A stretch of 64,000 nt of DNA. Origin: Marinobacter salsuginis (GTDB lineage Bacteria > Pseudomonadota > Gammaproteobacteria > Pseudomonadales > Oleiphilaceae). This document shows, one piece after another, positions 30,946 to 39,469 of this stretch; the stretch's first letter is position 1; every line of letters begins with the position of its first letter. Both the position numbers and the translations under genes were made by a program. Location: the NCBI RefSeq assembly GCF_009617755.1, contig NZ_BGZH01000001.1, positions 434,001 through 498,000 of the forward strand, in the 5' to 3' direction. The notes under the pieces are model-generated. The model worked only from the letters and a program-made list of their open reading frames with translations. It searched no databases and was not told the DNA's origin.

Positions 30946-32033
30946 CAGGTTTTATGACCGGTGTCGAGTTTGCGTTCAAGGTTCTGACTGTAGCGGGATA
31001 TGCCGAAGCAAAAGACCCAGAAACAGAAAGCGACAAAGACATAGCCTTCGATCGCAACGTTTTGCCACGCGGGGTCAGTCACAGTGGACTGGACCGTACC
31101 AAGCACATCGAAGAGGCCGATAATCAGAACCAGCGTGGTGTCCTTGAACAGTGAAATGAAGGTATTCACGATTCCCGGAATCACCATTTTCAGCGCCTGG
31201 GGAAGAATAACGAGCCCCATCTTCCGCCAGTAGCCGAGCCCGAGGGCATCAGCTGCCTCATACTGGCCCCGCGGAATGGCCTGCAGACCACCCCGGATGA
31301 CCTCCGCCATATAGGCAGACTGCCAGAGTGTGATACCAATCAGGGCCCGTGCCAGTTTTTCGAAGTTGACGCCTTCAGGGAGGAATAGCGGCAGCATCAC
31401 CGAGGCCATAAACAGCACTGTGATCAGGGGCACCGCCCGCCAGACCTCGATGAACACCACGCTCAGACCACGAATGATCGGCATCTCCGAGCGCCGTCCA
31501 AGGGCCAGTAGAATGCCAATAGGCAGAGAGGCGAGGATGCCGATGTATGCGAGAATCAGGGTCAGCATCAGGCCGCCCCATTTTGTGCTCTCGACAACCT
31601 CAAGGCCGAACGTGCCGCCGGGTATCAGGAAATACCCGATGATGGGCAAGCCGGTCATGCCGAAAATCCCGAGCCATTTGCGGCCAGGGAACCGCTCGAT
31701 GAACTGGGGTACAAACGCAATGGCCAGCAGCAGGAACATGGCGTCCACACGCCACTGCAGCTCATCAGGGTAGAACCCGTAAATGAAGAAATTCAGACGC
31801 TGACTGATAAACAGCCAACACGCGCCCGCGCCAGTACAGTCACTCGCATCCTGGCCCTGGAAGTTCGCTTCGAACAGCAACCAGTTCAGCAGCGGGCCGA
31901 CACTGGTCACCAGCAAATAGCCAACGGCAAGGGTCAGCAAGGCGTTGTACCAGGTTGAGAACAGGTGCTCTCGCATCCACTTGATCGGACTGAGCGCCTT
32001 CTTGGGTGGTTTCATGGTTGACTCAGTCATCAT
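30945..32033 (-). CDS. aapM: general L-amino acid ABC transporter, permease
   Basis: A 362-residue inner-membrane permease of the HisM/GlnP family. Several hydrophobic helices surround the ABC-coupling EAA loop ([30 protein letters not shown]). The long N-terminal extension with extra helices and a loop (about 60-110) is typical of Aap/Bzt permeases. Its start overlaps the aapQ stop by four bases. Confidence 0.95.
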   Translation of the reverse strand: MMTESTMKPPKKALSPIKWMREHLFSTWYNALLTLAVGYLLVTSVGPLLNWLLFEANFQGQDASDCTGAGACWLFISQRLNFFIYGFYPDELQWRVDAMFLLLAIAFVPQFIERFPGRKWLGIFGMTGLPIIGYFLIPGGTFGLEVVESTKWGGLMLTLILAYIGILASLPIGILLALGRRSEMPIIRGLSVVFIEVWRAVPLITVLFMASVMLPLFLPEGVNFEKLARALIGITLWQSAYMAEVIRGGLQAIPRGQYEAADALGLGYWRKMGLVILPQALKMVIPGIVNTFISLFKDTTLVLIIGLFDVLGTVQSTVTDPAWQNVAIEGYVFVAFCFWVFCFGISRYSQNLERKLDTGHKT

Positions 32034-33217
32034 CGCTCCTTAATCGCCACAGCCCGGTTGTAGATATTCATGAACAGCGAGATCGAGAGGCTGATCGTGA
32101 GATAAACCGCCATGGTGATCGCTACAACCTCGACCGCTTGCCCGGTCTGGTTAAGGGTGGTGCCCATGAAGACTGCAACGAGATCCGGATAGCCGATGGC
32201 CGTCGCAAGGGATGAGTTCTTCGCCAGGTTCAGGTACTGACTGGTTAATGGCGGGATGATGACGCGCATTGCCTGCGGTATCACAACCAGGCGCAACGTA
32301 AGTCCGTTAGGGAGTCCCAGCGCTTTGGCCGCTTCCGTCTGGCCCTTGCTCACTGACAGGATACCGGACCGAACTATCTCTGCGATAAAACTGGCCGTGT
32401 ACAGCGACAACGCCACCCACAGGGCGGCAAGCTCGGGAATGATGGTAATACCACCACCAAAATTGAAGCCCCTCAGTGCGGGTACTTCCCATTCGAGCGG
32501 GCTGCCTGCGGCGAAGTAGGCAATTGCCGGCAACAGGACCAGAAGTGCAACACCAACCTTGAAGGTGGGAAAGATCTGGCCAGTAGCCAGCTGCCGCTTT
32601 TTGGCCCAGATTCGAATGCCAACAACTGCGGCAATGGCGATTGCCAGAGCCCCCCAGACCAGCCCAAAACCGTCCTGTGCCAGGGGTTCCGGGACATAAA
32701 GCCCGCGATTGTTGAGAAACATGGTACCGCCCACATCGATACTCTGGCGCGGCGAAGGCAAGGCGCCCAGAACGGCGAAATACCAGAAAAAAATCTGCAG
32801 CAGTAACGGGATATTCCGGATGACCTCGATGTAAACGAGGGACACCTTGGCAACCAGCCAGTTACTGGACAGACGGGCCACGCCGATGATGAATCCGAGA
32901 ATCGTTGCAGCAACGATGCCCATTGCGGAGACCAGGAGGGTATTGGTCAGGCCAACCCAGAAGGTTCGGCCATAGGTCATGGTGGCATCGTAAGGGATCA
33001 GGCTCATGATGATGCCGAAACCGGCAGTCTCATCAAGAAAGCCGAAACCGGTGCTGATGCCCCGGCTCTCCATGTTGGCGAGCGTGTTTTCTACCAGTGT
33101 CCAGCCAGCCCAGAAAACGAGGGCTATGGCGACAACCTGGAAAAAGAGTGAACGTACCCGGGGGTCATACCAGGGCTTGGGCCCCGCAGGTCTTGAATCA
33201 ATTGTTTGTTTTTTCAT
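32030..33217 (-). CDS. aapQ: general L-amino acid ABC transporter, permease
   Basis: A 395-residue inner-membrane permease, partner of AapM. The family start KPWYDPRVRSLFFQVVAI, a long periplasmic insertion and the EAA loop (GQTEAAKALGLPNGLTLRLVVIPQAMRVIIP) are seen. It follows aapJ after an 88-base gap that contains a stable hairpin. Confidence 0.95.
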   Translation of the reverse strand: MKKQTIDSRPAGPKPWYDPRVRSLFFQVVAIALVFWAGWTLVENTLANMESRGISTGFGFLDETAGFGIIMSLIPYDATMTYGRTFWVGLTNTLLVSAMGIVAATILGFIIGVARLSSNWLVAKVSLVYIEVIRNIPLLLQIFFWYFAVLGALPSPRQSIDVGGTMFLNNRGLYVPEPLAQDGFGLVWGALAIAIAAVVGIRIWAKKRQLATGQIFPTFKVGVALLVLLPAIAYFAAGSPLEWEVPALRGFNFGGGITIIPELAALWVALSLYTASFIAEIVRSGILSVSKGQTEAAKALGLPNGLTLRLVVIPQAMRVIIPPLTSQYLNLAKNSSLATAIGYPDLVAVFMGTTLNQTGQAVEVVAITMAVYLTISLSISLFMNIYNRAVAIKER

Positions 33218-33261
33218 GCAATGTTCCGAAAGGCTTCCCTGCAGCTGACTTCATCAGAGAT

Positions 33262-33293
33262 CACCGGGGCGCCGCTTGCGAGGCGCCCCGGTG
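33262..33293 (-). repeat. stable intercistronic hairpin between aapJ and aapQ
   Basis: CACCGGGGCGCC/GGCGCCCCGGTG is a perfect 12-bp stem with an 8-base loop and no T-run. In transporter operons such stems protect the upstream binding-protein message and lower downstream expression; that role is inferred here. Confidence 0.75.
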
Positions 33294-33305
33294 TGCTTTC
33301 AGGTG

Positions 33306-34331
33306 TTACCGGACTGGCGGGGCATACATAATGCCGCCATCGGTCCACAGGGCGTTGATACCCCGATCCAGACCGAGCGGTGTGTCCGGACCCACATTGC
33401 GGTCGTACATTTCGCCGTAGTTACCCACGAGTTTCACAACCTTGTGACCGAAGTCGTCAGGCAGACCAAGCTTGGCACCCATGTCGCCATCCGTGCCCAG
33501 CAGGCGCTGAATGTTCGGATTATCAGACTTCAGCATGTCGTCAGCATTGGCGCTTGTGACGCCCAGTTCTTCGGCGTTGATCTGCACTGAAAGCACCCAC
33601 TTGACGATGTTGAACCACTGGTCATCGCCCTGACGGACGACCGGACCGAGAGGCTCTTTGGAAATGGTGTTCGGGAGGATCGTTGCCGCGCTCGGGTCCG
33701 GCAGTTTGGAGCGCAGTGCCGCCAGCTGGGAGCGGTCAGACGTCAGAACGTCGCAGCGTCCCGCAGAGAAACCCTGAACGGTTTGCTCGGATGTGTCGAA
33801 CACGATCGGCTTGAATTCCATGCCCTTGGCACGGAAGTAGTCGGACAGATTGAGTTCTGTGGTGGTGCCCGCCTGGATACAGATTGAGGCACCGTCAAGC
33901 TGGGTTGCATCGGTAACCCCGATATCCTTGTTGATCAGGAAACCCTGGCCGTCGTAGTAGTTCACGCCCGCGAAGTTGAGACCCAGCGAAGCGTCACGGG
34001 TCAACGTCCAGGTGGTGTTCCGGGAGAGCATGTCGATTTCACCGGACTGCAGTGCGGTAAAACGCTCTTTTGCAGTGAGGGGCGTAAATTCGACTGCGGA
34101 GGCATCACCAAAGATCGCTGCAGCTACGGCGCGGCAGGTATCAACGTCGATACCGGTCCAGTTGCCTTTTTCATCAGGCTGGGAGAATCCCGGAAGACCG
34201 GTGGTAACACCACACTGCAGGTGCCCCTTCTCCTTGACGTTCTCCAGAGTCGTGGCGGCCATCGCACCAGTAGCCGAGAAGGTACCTACGGCCAGAGCAA
34301 TCCCCAGGGCAATCGATTTCGTCTTTCTCAT
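33306..34331 (-). CDS. aapJ: general L-amino acid ABC transporter, binding protein
   Basis: A 341-residue periplasmic solute-binding protein. The signal peptide ends ATGAMA before ATTLENVKEKGHLQCGV. GFSQPDEKGNWTGIDVDTCRAVAAAIFGD is the family signature, and the ligand-binding SRNTTWTLTRD follows. It ends NYGEMYDRNVGPDTPLGLDRGINALWTDGGIMYAPPVR. The ATG at 34331 has GGAG about 8 bases upstream; the longer frame upstream crosses the promoter. It is the first gene of aapJQMP and sits under a sigma-54 promoter. Confidence 0.96.
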   Translation of the reverse strand: MRKTKSIALGIALAVGTFSATGAMAATTLENVKEKGHLQCGVTTGLPGFSQPDEKGNWTGIDVDTCRAVAAAIFGDASAVEFTPLTAKERFTALQSGEIDMLSRNTTWTLTRDASLGLNFAGVNYYDGQGFLINKDIGVTDATQLDGASICIQAGTTTELNLSDYFRAKGMEFKPIVFDTSEQTVQGFSAGRCDVLTSDRSQLAALRSKLPDPSAATILPNTISKEPLGPVVRQGDDQWFNIVKWVLSVQINAEELGVTSANADDMLKSDNPNIQRLLGTDGDMGAKLGLPDDFGHKVVKLVGNYGEMYDRNVGPDTPLGLDRGINALWTDGGIMYAPPVR

Positions 34332-34377
34332 TGTCTTTTCTCCGAACATCAGTTGGTTTTTCGAGACGCATGGACTC

Positions 34378-34393
34378 AGCAATTTGCGAGCCA
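34378..34393 (-). promoter_or_regulatory. sigma-54 promoter of aapJQMP
   Basis: On the minus strand TGGCTCG-CAAA-TTGCT matches the sigma-54 consensus TGGCACG-N4-TTGCW at 11 of 12 defined positions, with exact GG-N10-GC spacing. Transcription would start near 34366, about 35 bases before the aapJ ATG. Confidence 0.75.
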
Positions 34394-34478
34394 TACATCT
34401 TAAACCCATGATTTGTATTGTTTTTATCCGCCACCAGGGCGTTACAGACAGATCTGGAACGAGGTGACGCTGCTTCAT

Positions 34479-34493
34479 GCACTGATACAGTGC
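34479..34493. promoter_or_regulatory. candidate NtrC binding site
   Basis: GCAC-TGATACA-GTGC matches the GCAC-N7-GTGC core of NtrC sites at glnA. Its centre is about 120 bp upstream of the predicted sigma-54 start, the usual enhancer distance. A single site is seen; NtrC targets often have two. Confidence 0.6.
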
Positions 34494-34591
34494 CCTCATT
34501 GCGACTCCATGCGCCAGAAAAAGGCAGCATTGGAGCCGTGCTCCTTAAAAGTAGAACAAGGTTCGGTAAATGAACTAGTTTTTATGCAAAT

Positions 34592-35479
34592 TTATTCGGA
34601 AATTTTGAAGACGGGTGGCTCTTCATAGGTTTCGAGGCGTTTCAACCAGCCTGGCAGCCAGCGCTCTCGTTCGATGGGATCTTTTGCGTTTTCAGCTCTG
34701 CGCGTGAGCACCTGAGCGGCCGCCTCCCGAAACTGGACGAGAGCACTATGGTCAGCGGAGCCAGACATTGCCAGTAGCACCTGCAGTAGCCCCCAGCCTT
34801 GCTCGTTATAGCGTTCCTTGGGTGAAAGCCCCTCTCCCTTGAAATTCACATAGTCGATAATGGCATAGACGCCGCCGGGCGTCTGACTGAGCGCTTTTAA
34901 CCTGTTAGCCACTTCTGACTTTCGCTCGTCCGGAGCGGCCTCAACAATTTTCCCCAGCGACTGCCTGGCCCGGCGGAATATGAATTCCGCCTGAATTCCC
35001 TGAGTGCCCGCCAGAAACTCGCGTAGTTCTGCGAGCCGGGGCGAGTCGTCGACAGCCATGAATTCCGCTTTCCGGCTCCAGGGCGCATCGAAGGGCTCCA
35101 GAGCCCGCAGCCATTGGGGAATATTGACTTGTCGTTGCTCCATGTATTCCATCAGCGCGGGAAAGCTCTCGACAAACCGACCCTCAACACCCTTCGGATA
35201 CCAGATAAAGTGTCCGATACCGAGCGACGGGAAGGCCTCACCATCATTCCAGTGGACCAAGCACTGGAAACGACCTGCGCATTCGTTCCGGAAAATCTGC
35301 TGACCCACCCAGTCTAACTGGGCGGAGGTCAGCGCCAGGGAAACATCAACATCAGGACTCTCCGACGCGGACATATCCTGGGTCTCAGGAACGGGATCCG
35401 TAGTCTCGTTCGCGGAATCACAGCCAGCGAGTGCGAAAACCGTGATCAGACCAAGCAATGCAAACGATTTACCAAACAC
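34592..35479 (-). CDS. lipoprotein of unknown function, lysozyme-like motif
   Basis: A predicted 295-residue lipoprotein. The signal sequence FGKSFALLGLITVFALAGC gives lipid Cys20, followed by an acidic, low-complexity linker. The start is taken as the GTG with GGAGG 5 bases upstream; the TTG at 35500 lacks one. The mature region has IFRNECAGRFQCLVHWNDG and EAFPSLGIGHFIWYP, an arrangement (E, then W-N-x-G-E, then S-L-G-I-G-H) reminiscent of the GH24/T4-lysozyme active site. The rest is helical. I do not recognise a named family. It stands between aapJ and a thioesterase gene, 33 bases past the latter. Confidence 0.8.
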   Translation of the reverse strand: MFGKSFALLGLITVFALAGCDSANETTDPVPETQDMSASESPDVDVSLALTSAQLDWVGQQIFRNECAGRFQCLVHWNDGEAFPSLGIGHFIWYPKGVEGRFVESFPALMEYMEQRQVNIPQWLRALEPFDAPWSRKAEFMAVDDSPRLAELREFLAGTQGIQAEFIFRRARQSLGKIVEAAPDERKSEVANRLKALSQTPGGVYAIIDYVNFKGEGLSPKERYNEQGWGLLQVLLAMSGSADHSALVQFREAAAQVLTRRAENAKDPIERERWLPGWLKRLETYEEPPVFKISE

Positions 35480-35512
35480 CAGCGCCTCCGGTAGGTTCAA
35501 AATTACGGGCGA

Positions 35513-35905
35513 TTACTCTACAGCATGTTCAGCCAGTCTTGCTTTGATGTCCTCTGGAATTGGCAGGGCCTTCTCTGTTTCGTAATCGAAATGAATCAGC
35601 ACGGCGACGCCCCGGGCAATCTGCTTGTCGCCCTGCCAGGCTTCCTGAACGACATGGAACGAGGAATTGCCAATCTTGCCAATGCCTGTTTTGATCTTGA
35701 CCGGAATATGCCAGTAGCTCTGGGCCAGCAGATCAATTTCCAGCCGTGCAATGATCAGCGGCCAGGTCTCCGCCTCAAGGGTGGGATGAAAAATCCGGAA
35801 AACCGGCGTTCTGGCCTGCTCGAACCAGACCGGCAAAGTGGTATTGCTGATGTGCCCAAGGGCATCGGTATCGCTGAAACGTGGTTCCAGTTCCAGATGA
35901 AACAT
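35513..35905 (-). CDS. acyl-CoA thioesterase, 4HBT hotdog family
   Basis: A 130-residue single hotdog domain of the YbgC/FcbC type. LEPRFSDTDALGHISNTTLPVWFEQAR carries the catalytic aspartate (in SDTD) and the conserved HISN segment. The ATG at 35905 has GGAAG 6 bases upstream; the longer open frame is not conserved. It likely hydrolyses medium- or long-chain acyl-CoA; the substrate cannot be told from sequence. The PQQ dehydrogenase gene is upstream (67 bp) and the lipoprotein gene downstream on the same strand. Confidence 0.9.
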   Translation of the reverse strand: MFHLELEPRFSDTDALGHISNTTLPVWFEQARTPVFRIFHPTLEAETWPLIIARLEIDLLAQSYWHIPVKIKTGIGKIGNSSFHVVQEAWQGDKQIARGVAVLIHFDYETEKALPIPEDIKARLAEHAVE

Positions 35906-35972
35906 GGCGGCTTCCCCCTTTTGAAAACCGCCTACTATACACCGGCCATACGCAAACGACCCAGATCTCCGA

Positions 35973-37553
35973 CTAAGGCACGATACGCAGCACTCGCCCT
36001 TCGGCGCTGTCGGTAAGCAGATACACCCCACCGTCAGGCCCCGTGGCAACATCCCGAATCCGCTCATCAAGCTCTTCGAACATCGTTTCCGTATCGTTGG
36101 CCTGCCGTCCGTCCAGCGTCACCCTATGCACACTTCTGTCGGCGAGCGCGCCCACAAGCAAGTTGCCGTGCCAGTCCGGAAACAGCTCGCCCCTGTAGCG
36201 GGTCATCCCTGAGGGCGCGATTGAAGGGGTCCAGTGCAGCAGCGGCTGCTCCATACCCTCATGCTCAACAAAGGGCGTGATCATCGCTCCCGTGTAGTCG
36301 ATGCCATGAGTGATCACCGGCCAGCCATAGTTGTGTCCCGGCTCGATGATGTTGACCTCATCCCCGCCACGTGGGCCGTGTTCGTGGGCAATCAGCAAAC
36401 CATCAACGGAATCGTAGACCAGCCCCTGCACATTGCGGTGTCCGTAACTGTAGATTTCCGGAAGAGCATCGTGGCTGCCAACGAAGGGATTGTCTTCGGG
36501 CGCGGTGCCATCCGGGTTCAGGCGGACAATCTTGCCAAGATGGCTGGACAGGTCCTGCGCCTGCTCGCGATAGTCAAATCCATCTCCCAGGGTGACGATC
36601 AGCGTACCATCGGGAAGCCACGCCATTCGGCCACCATAGTGGGCACTGCCCTGCTTCGCAGGTTGAGCCCGGAATATCTCGACTACGTCGTGCAGAGCCA
36701 TTCCCTGTAACTGACAACGGGCAACACATAGGTGATTGGCTGCGGCGGTACCGCAAGCGTAGGCGAGAAATACCGCCCGGTCAGCCTCAAAATCCGGCGA
36801 CAGCAGGACATCAAAAAGGCCAGCCTGAGCATCATTGAAAACTGTCGGCACGCCTGTAATCGGCTCGGGATCCAGCCCCCACTCCCCTGAAATGCGCCGT
36901 AACCGCCCTGCCCGCTCCGTTACCAGGGCGCCACCCTCAGGGAGAAACGCCAGGGACCAGGGATGCTCCAGCCCAGAGATTAATGTCTCGACGGTGTAGT
37001 TGCCGGGAGACTGGGCCTGCACCGGCGCGGGCAGCGACCCGAGGCCCAGTGCCAGGCAACAGGCAAGAATAACCGTCGGAGCATGACCAACGACACCGGT
37101 ATGCCGCCTGGCCGTCAGTCGGGCGAACAATGCACCCGCAAACGCCGCCGTTAGCAACATCGCGAGTAGCCCACCCGCAGACCGGGTAGCCGCAATGAGC
37201 GTAGGCATGGGGGCCAGTGCATTGGCTGTCAGCAGCGCCACCCACAGCCCGCAGGCCCCGGCCAGTGCGAACAGCGGTACCCGCAGCCCACGCCCCACGA
37301 AACGCGAGACAGCGGTAGCGACAACCTGGGAAACGACGAAACTAACACCAAAAAGGATTCCATAAAGCGGCGCGAAGGAAACCAGATCATGCACAGTGGC
37401 GGACAGGCGGGCGTCAAATCCAACCCCCACCCCGATGGCCTGAAGGGCGAGGAGGTTTAGCTGGGTCTGAACCACTGTACCAAGAACCACTCCGACCACC
37501 AGTGCCACCAGGAAACTGATGACGTTTTTCTTCGTTCCCTGCATTCCCGCCAT
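35973..37553 (-). CDS. PQQ-dependent sugar dehydrogenase fused to N-terminal membrane domain
   Basis: A 526-residue protein. The C-terminal part (about 186-526) is a YliI/Asd-like soluble aldose dehydrogenase six-bladed propeller (VETLISGLEHPWSLAFLPEGG, QGSAHYGGRMAWLPDGTLIVTLGDG, YSYGHRNVQGL, HEHGPRGGDEVN) that would oxidise sugars with PQQ and calcium. Relatives begin with a signal peptide. Here about 155 residues with four predicted transmembrane helices (about 11-30, 60-84, 93-113, 120-145) precede a signal-like segment ending APVQAQS. The ATG at 37553 has GGAGG 8 bases upstream. The fusion would tether the enzyme on the periplasmic face. The domain assignment is firm; substrate and electron acceptor are unknown. 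Confidence 0.88.
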   Translation of the reverse strand: MAGMQGTKKNVISFLVALVVGVVLGTVVQTQLNLLALQAIGVGVGFDARLSATVHDLVSFAPLYGILFGVSFVVSQVVATAVSRFVGRGLRVPLFALAGACGLWVALLTANALAPMPTLIAATRSAGGLLAMLLTAAFAGALFARLTARRHTGVVGHAPTVILACCLALGLGSLPAPVQAQSPGNYTVETLISGLEHPWSLAFLPEGGALVTERAGRLRRISGEWGLDPEPITGVPTVFNDAQAGLFDVLLSPDFEADRAVFLAYACGTAAANHLCVARCQLQGMALHDVVEIFRAQPAKQGSAHYGGRMAWLPDGTLIVTLGDGFDYREQAQDLSSHLGKIVRLNPDGTAPEDNPFVGSHDALPEIYSYGHRNVQGLVYDSVDGLLIAHEHGPRGGDEVNIIEPGHNYGWPVITHGIDYTGAMITPFVEHEGMEQPLLHWTPSIAPSGMTRYRGELFPDWHGNLLVGALADRSVHRVTLDGRQANDTETMFEELDERIRDVATGPDGGVYLLTDSAEGRVLRIVP

Positions 37554-37613
37554 TTTGTCCGCCTCCATAACCGTTTGCCGTTTATACGACCAATTCTGTC
37601 AGATACAAACACA

Positions 37614-37643
37614 AAAAAGCCGGAGCATCACGCTCCGGCTTTG
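37614..37643 (-). terminator. terminator after fpr
   Basis: AAAGCCGGAGC/GCTCCGGCTTT is a perfect 11-bp stem with a 5-base loop, with a T-run on the minus strand. Confidence 0.9.
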
Positions 37644-37668
37644 TCAAAGGCGGCCTGGCCCTGAAAAC

Positions 37669-38439
37669 TCACTGCTCCACAAAGGCCCGTTCAATCACGT
37701 AATGCCCCATGTCGCCGCCCCGGGCTTCCTTGAAACCCATATTGTTCAGGATGGCGCAGGTGTCCTTCAGCATGCTCGGGCTGCCGCAGATCATGAACCG
37801 ATCGTTTTCCGGATCGAAGTCCGGCAAGTCCAGATCACGGGTAATCTTCCCGGTTTCCATGGCATCGGTCAGCCGGCCCCGGTTGCGAAACTCTTCGCGA
37901 GTGACGGTGGGATAGTAAACCAGCTTGCCCTTGACCATTTCGCCGAAGTATTCGTTCTCCGGCAATTCCTCAATTTCCTTCTGATAGGCCAGCTCGGACA
38001 CGTAACGAACGCCATGGGTCAGGATCACCTTATCGAAGGCCTCGTAGACCTCTGGATCCTTGATGATGCTCATGAAGGGGGCAAGCCCGGTACCGGTGCT
38101 GATCAGCCAGAGGTTCTTGCCCGGCAGCAGGTTATCCAGAATCAGGGTACCCGTTGGTTTGCGGCTTACCAGAATTTCGTCGCCCACCTGAATCTTCTGT
38201 AGACGGGATGTGAGTGGGCCGTCCTGCACCTTGATCGAGAAGAACTCAAGCTCTTCCTCGTAGTTCGCACTGGCAATACTGTAGGCGCGCATCAGCGGCT
38301 TGCCCTCGGTCTCCAGACCGATCATGACGAAATGACCGTTTTTGAAACGAAAGCCCGGATCACGGCTTGTGGTGAAGCTGAACAGGGTATCGTTCCAGTG
38401 ATGGACGCTGGTAACTTTCTCTTTGATCAGGTTGCTCAT
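37669..38439 (-). CDS. fpr: ferredoxin/flavodoxin-NADP+ reductase
   Basis: A 256-residue FAD enzyme that moves electrons between NADPH and ferredoxin or flavodoxin, used in Fe-S cluster repair and oxidative stress. The FAD-binding RAYSIAS, NADP-binding STGTGLAPFMS, FMICGSPSML and the C-terminal VIERAFVEQ mark the bacterial class. AAGAGG lies 6 bases before the ATG. It diverges from a LysR regulator, the arrangement of fprA and finR in Pseudomonas. Confidence 0.96.
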   Translation of the reverse strand: MSNLIKEKVTSVHHWNDTLFSFTTSRDPGFRFKNGHFVMIGLETEGKPLMRAYSIASANYEEELEFFSIKVQDGPLTSRLQKIQVGDEILVSRKPTGTLILDNLLPGKNLWLISTGTGLAPFMSIIKDPEVYEAFDKVILTHGVRYVSELAYQKEIEELPENEYFGEMVKGKLVYYPTVTREEFRNRGRLTDAMETGKITRDLDLPDFDPENDRFMICGSPSMLKDTCAILNNMGFKEARGGDMGHYVIERAFVEQ

Positions 38440-38584
38440 GTAAACCTCTTGCCTGTTCGATACGCTGTTTTACGGCGAATGATTTAACTTTGGATTGCGC
38501 TCAGTTTAACCCGGCACTAACCTATCGGGAAAATGGGATATTCTCATAACCTTATTCGAGTGAGCCGATTAAGAGCGAAAAGTT

Positions 38585-39469
38585 ATGAAATACAGTTTCC
38601 GACAGCTGGAGGTTTTCCTTGCAGCGGCGCACTTCCAGAACATTACCCGGGCCGCCGAATCGCTGGCCATGTCGCAGTCAGCAGCCAGTAGTGCACTGAA
38701 AGAACTGGAGAATCAGTTCGATATCCAGCTGTTCGATCGCGTTGGCAAACGGCTTCAGTTAAACGAACTCGGGCGGCTTTACCGCCCCAAGGTGGAAGCC
38801 GTCCTGGCCCAGGCGAACGAACTGGAACAGGCCTTCAGCAAGCACACGGAAGTGGGTGCGCTCAAAGTAGGTGCCACGCTTACTATCGGAAACTATCTGG
38901 CCGTGGGTGTCATGGCCCAATACATGAATACCCCTACACACCCCAGAGTCTCTCTGGAAGTGGCCAACACAAGCACCATTGCCAGACGAGTCAAGGACTT
39001 TGAGTTAGACATCGGGTTGATTGAAGGCGAATTACAGTCACCTGAGCTGGATGTGTTGCCCTGGCGAGGCGATGAGCTGGTGGTGTTCTGCTCTCCGAGC
39101 CATCCTCTTGCCGGCAAGAAGTCTCTCTCCGACGAGGACCTGCGCAGCGCCACCTGGATCATGCGGGAGCCAGGGTCAGGAACCCGTCAGAGCTTTGAGA
39201 GAGGCATGCACGGCCTGCTGCCGGATCTGAACGTGCTGCTGGAACTGGAACACACTGAAGCCATCAAGCGCGCCGTAGAGGCGGACCTGGGCATTGGCTG
39301 CCTGTCTGAAGTGGTGCTGGCAGACGCGTTCAAGCGGGGCAGCCTGGTGCCGCTGACGGTCCCGGAACACCGACGATTTGATCGCCAGTTCTATTTTATT
39401 CTGCACAAGCAGAAATACCGCAGCGCCGGCATTGATGCCTGGATAGAGCTGTGCCGGCAGCTACGCTGA
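38585..39469 (+). CDS. finR: LysR-family regulator, FinR-like
   Basis: A 294-residue LysR regulator. The N-terminal winged HTH (MKYSFRQLEVFLAAAHFQNITRAAESLAMSQSAASSALKELE) is followed by an effector domain from about residue 90 (LKVGATLTIGNYLAV). In pseudomonads the LysR gene divergent from fpr, finR, activates fpr under superoxide or low sulphite reductase activity. The name here rests on family and position. The 145-bp spacer should hold its operator. Its 3' end overlaps miaE by 9 bases in convergent orientation. Confidence 0.85.
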   Translation: MKYSFRQLEVFLAAAHFQNITRAAESLAMSQSAASSALKELENQFDIQLFDRVGKRLQLNELGRLYRPKVEAVLAQANELEQAFSKHTEVGALKVGATLTIGNYLAVGVMAQYMNTPTHPRVSLEVANTSTIARRVKDFELDIGLIEGELQSPELDVLPWRGDELVVFCSPSHPLAGKKSLSDEDLRSATWIMREPGSGTRQSFERGMHGLLPDLNVLLELEHTEAIKRAVEADLGIGCLSEVVLADAFKRGSLVPLTVPEHRRFDRQFYFILHKQKYRSAGIDAWIELCRQLR

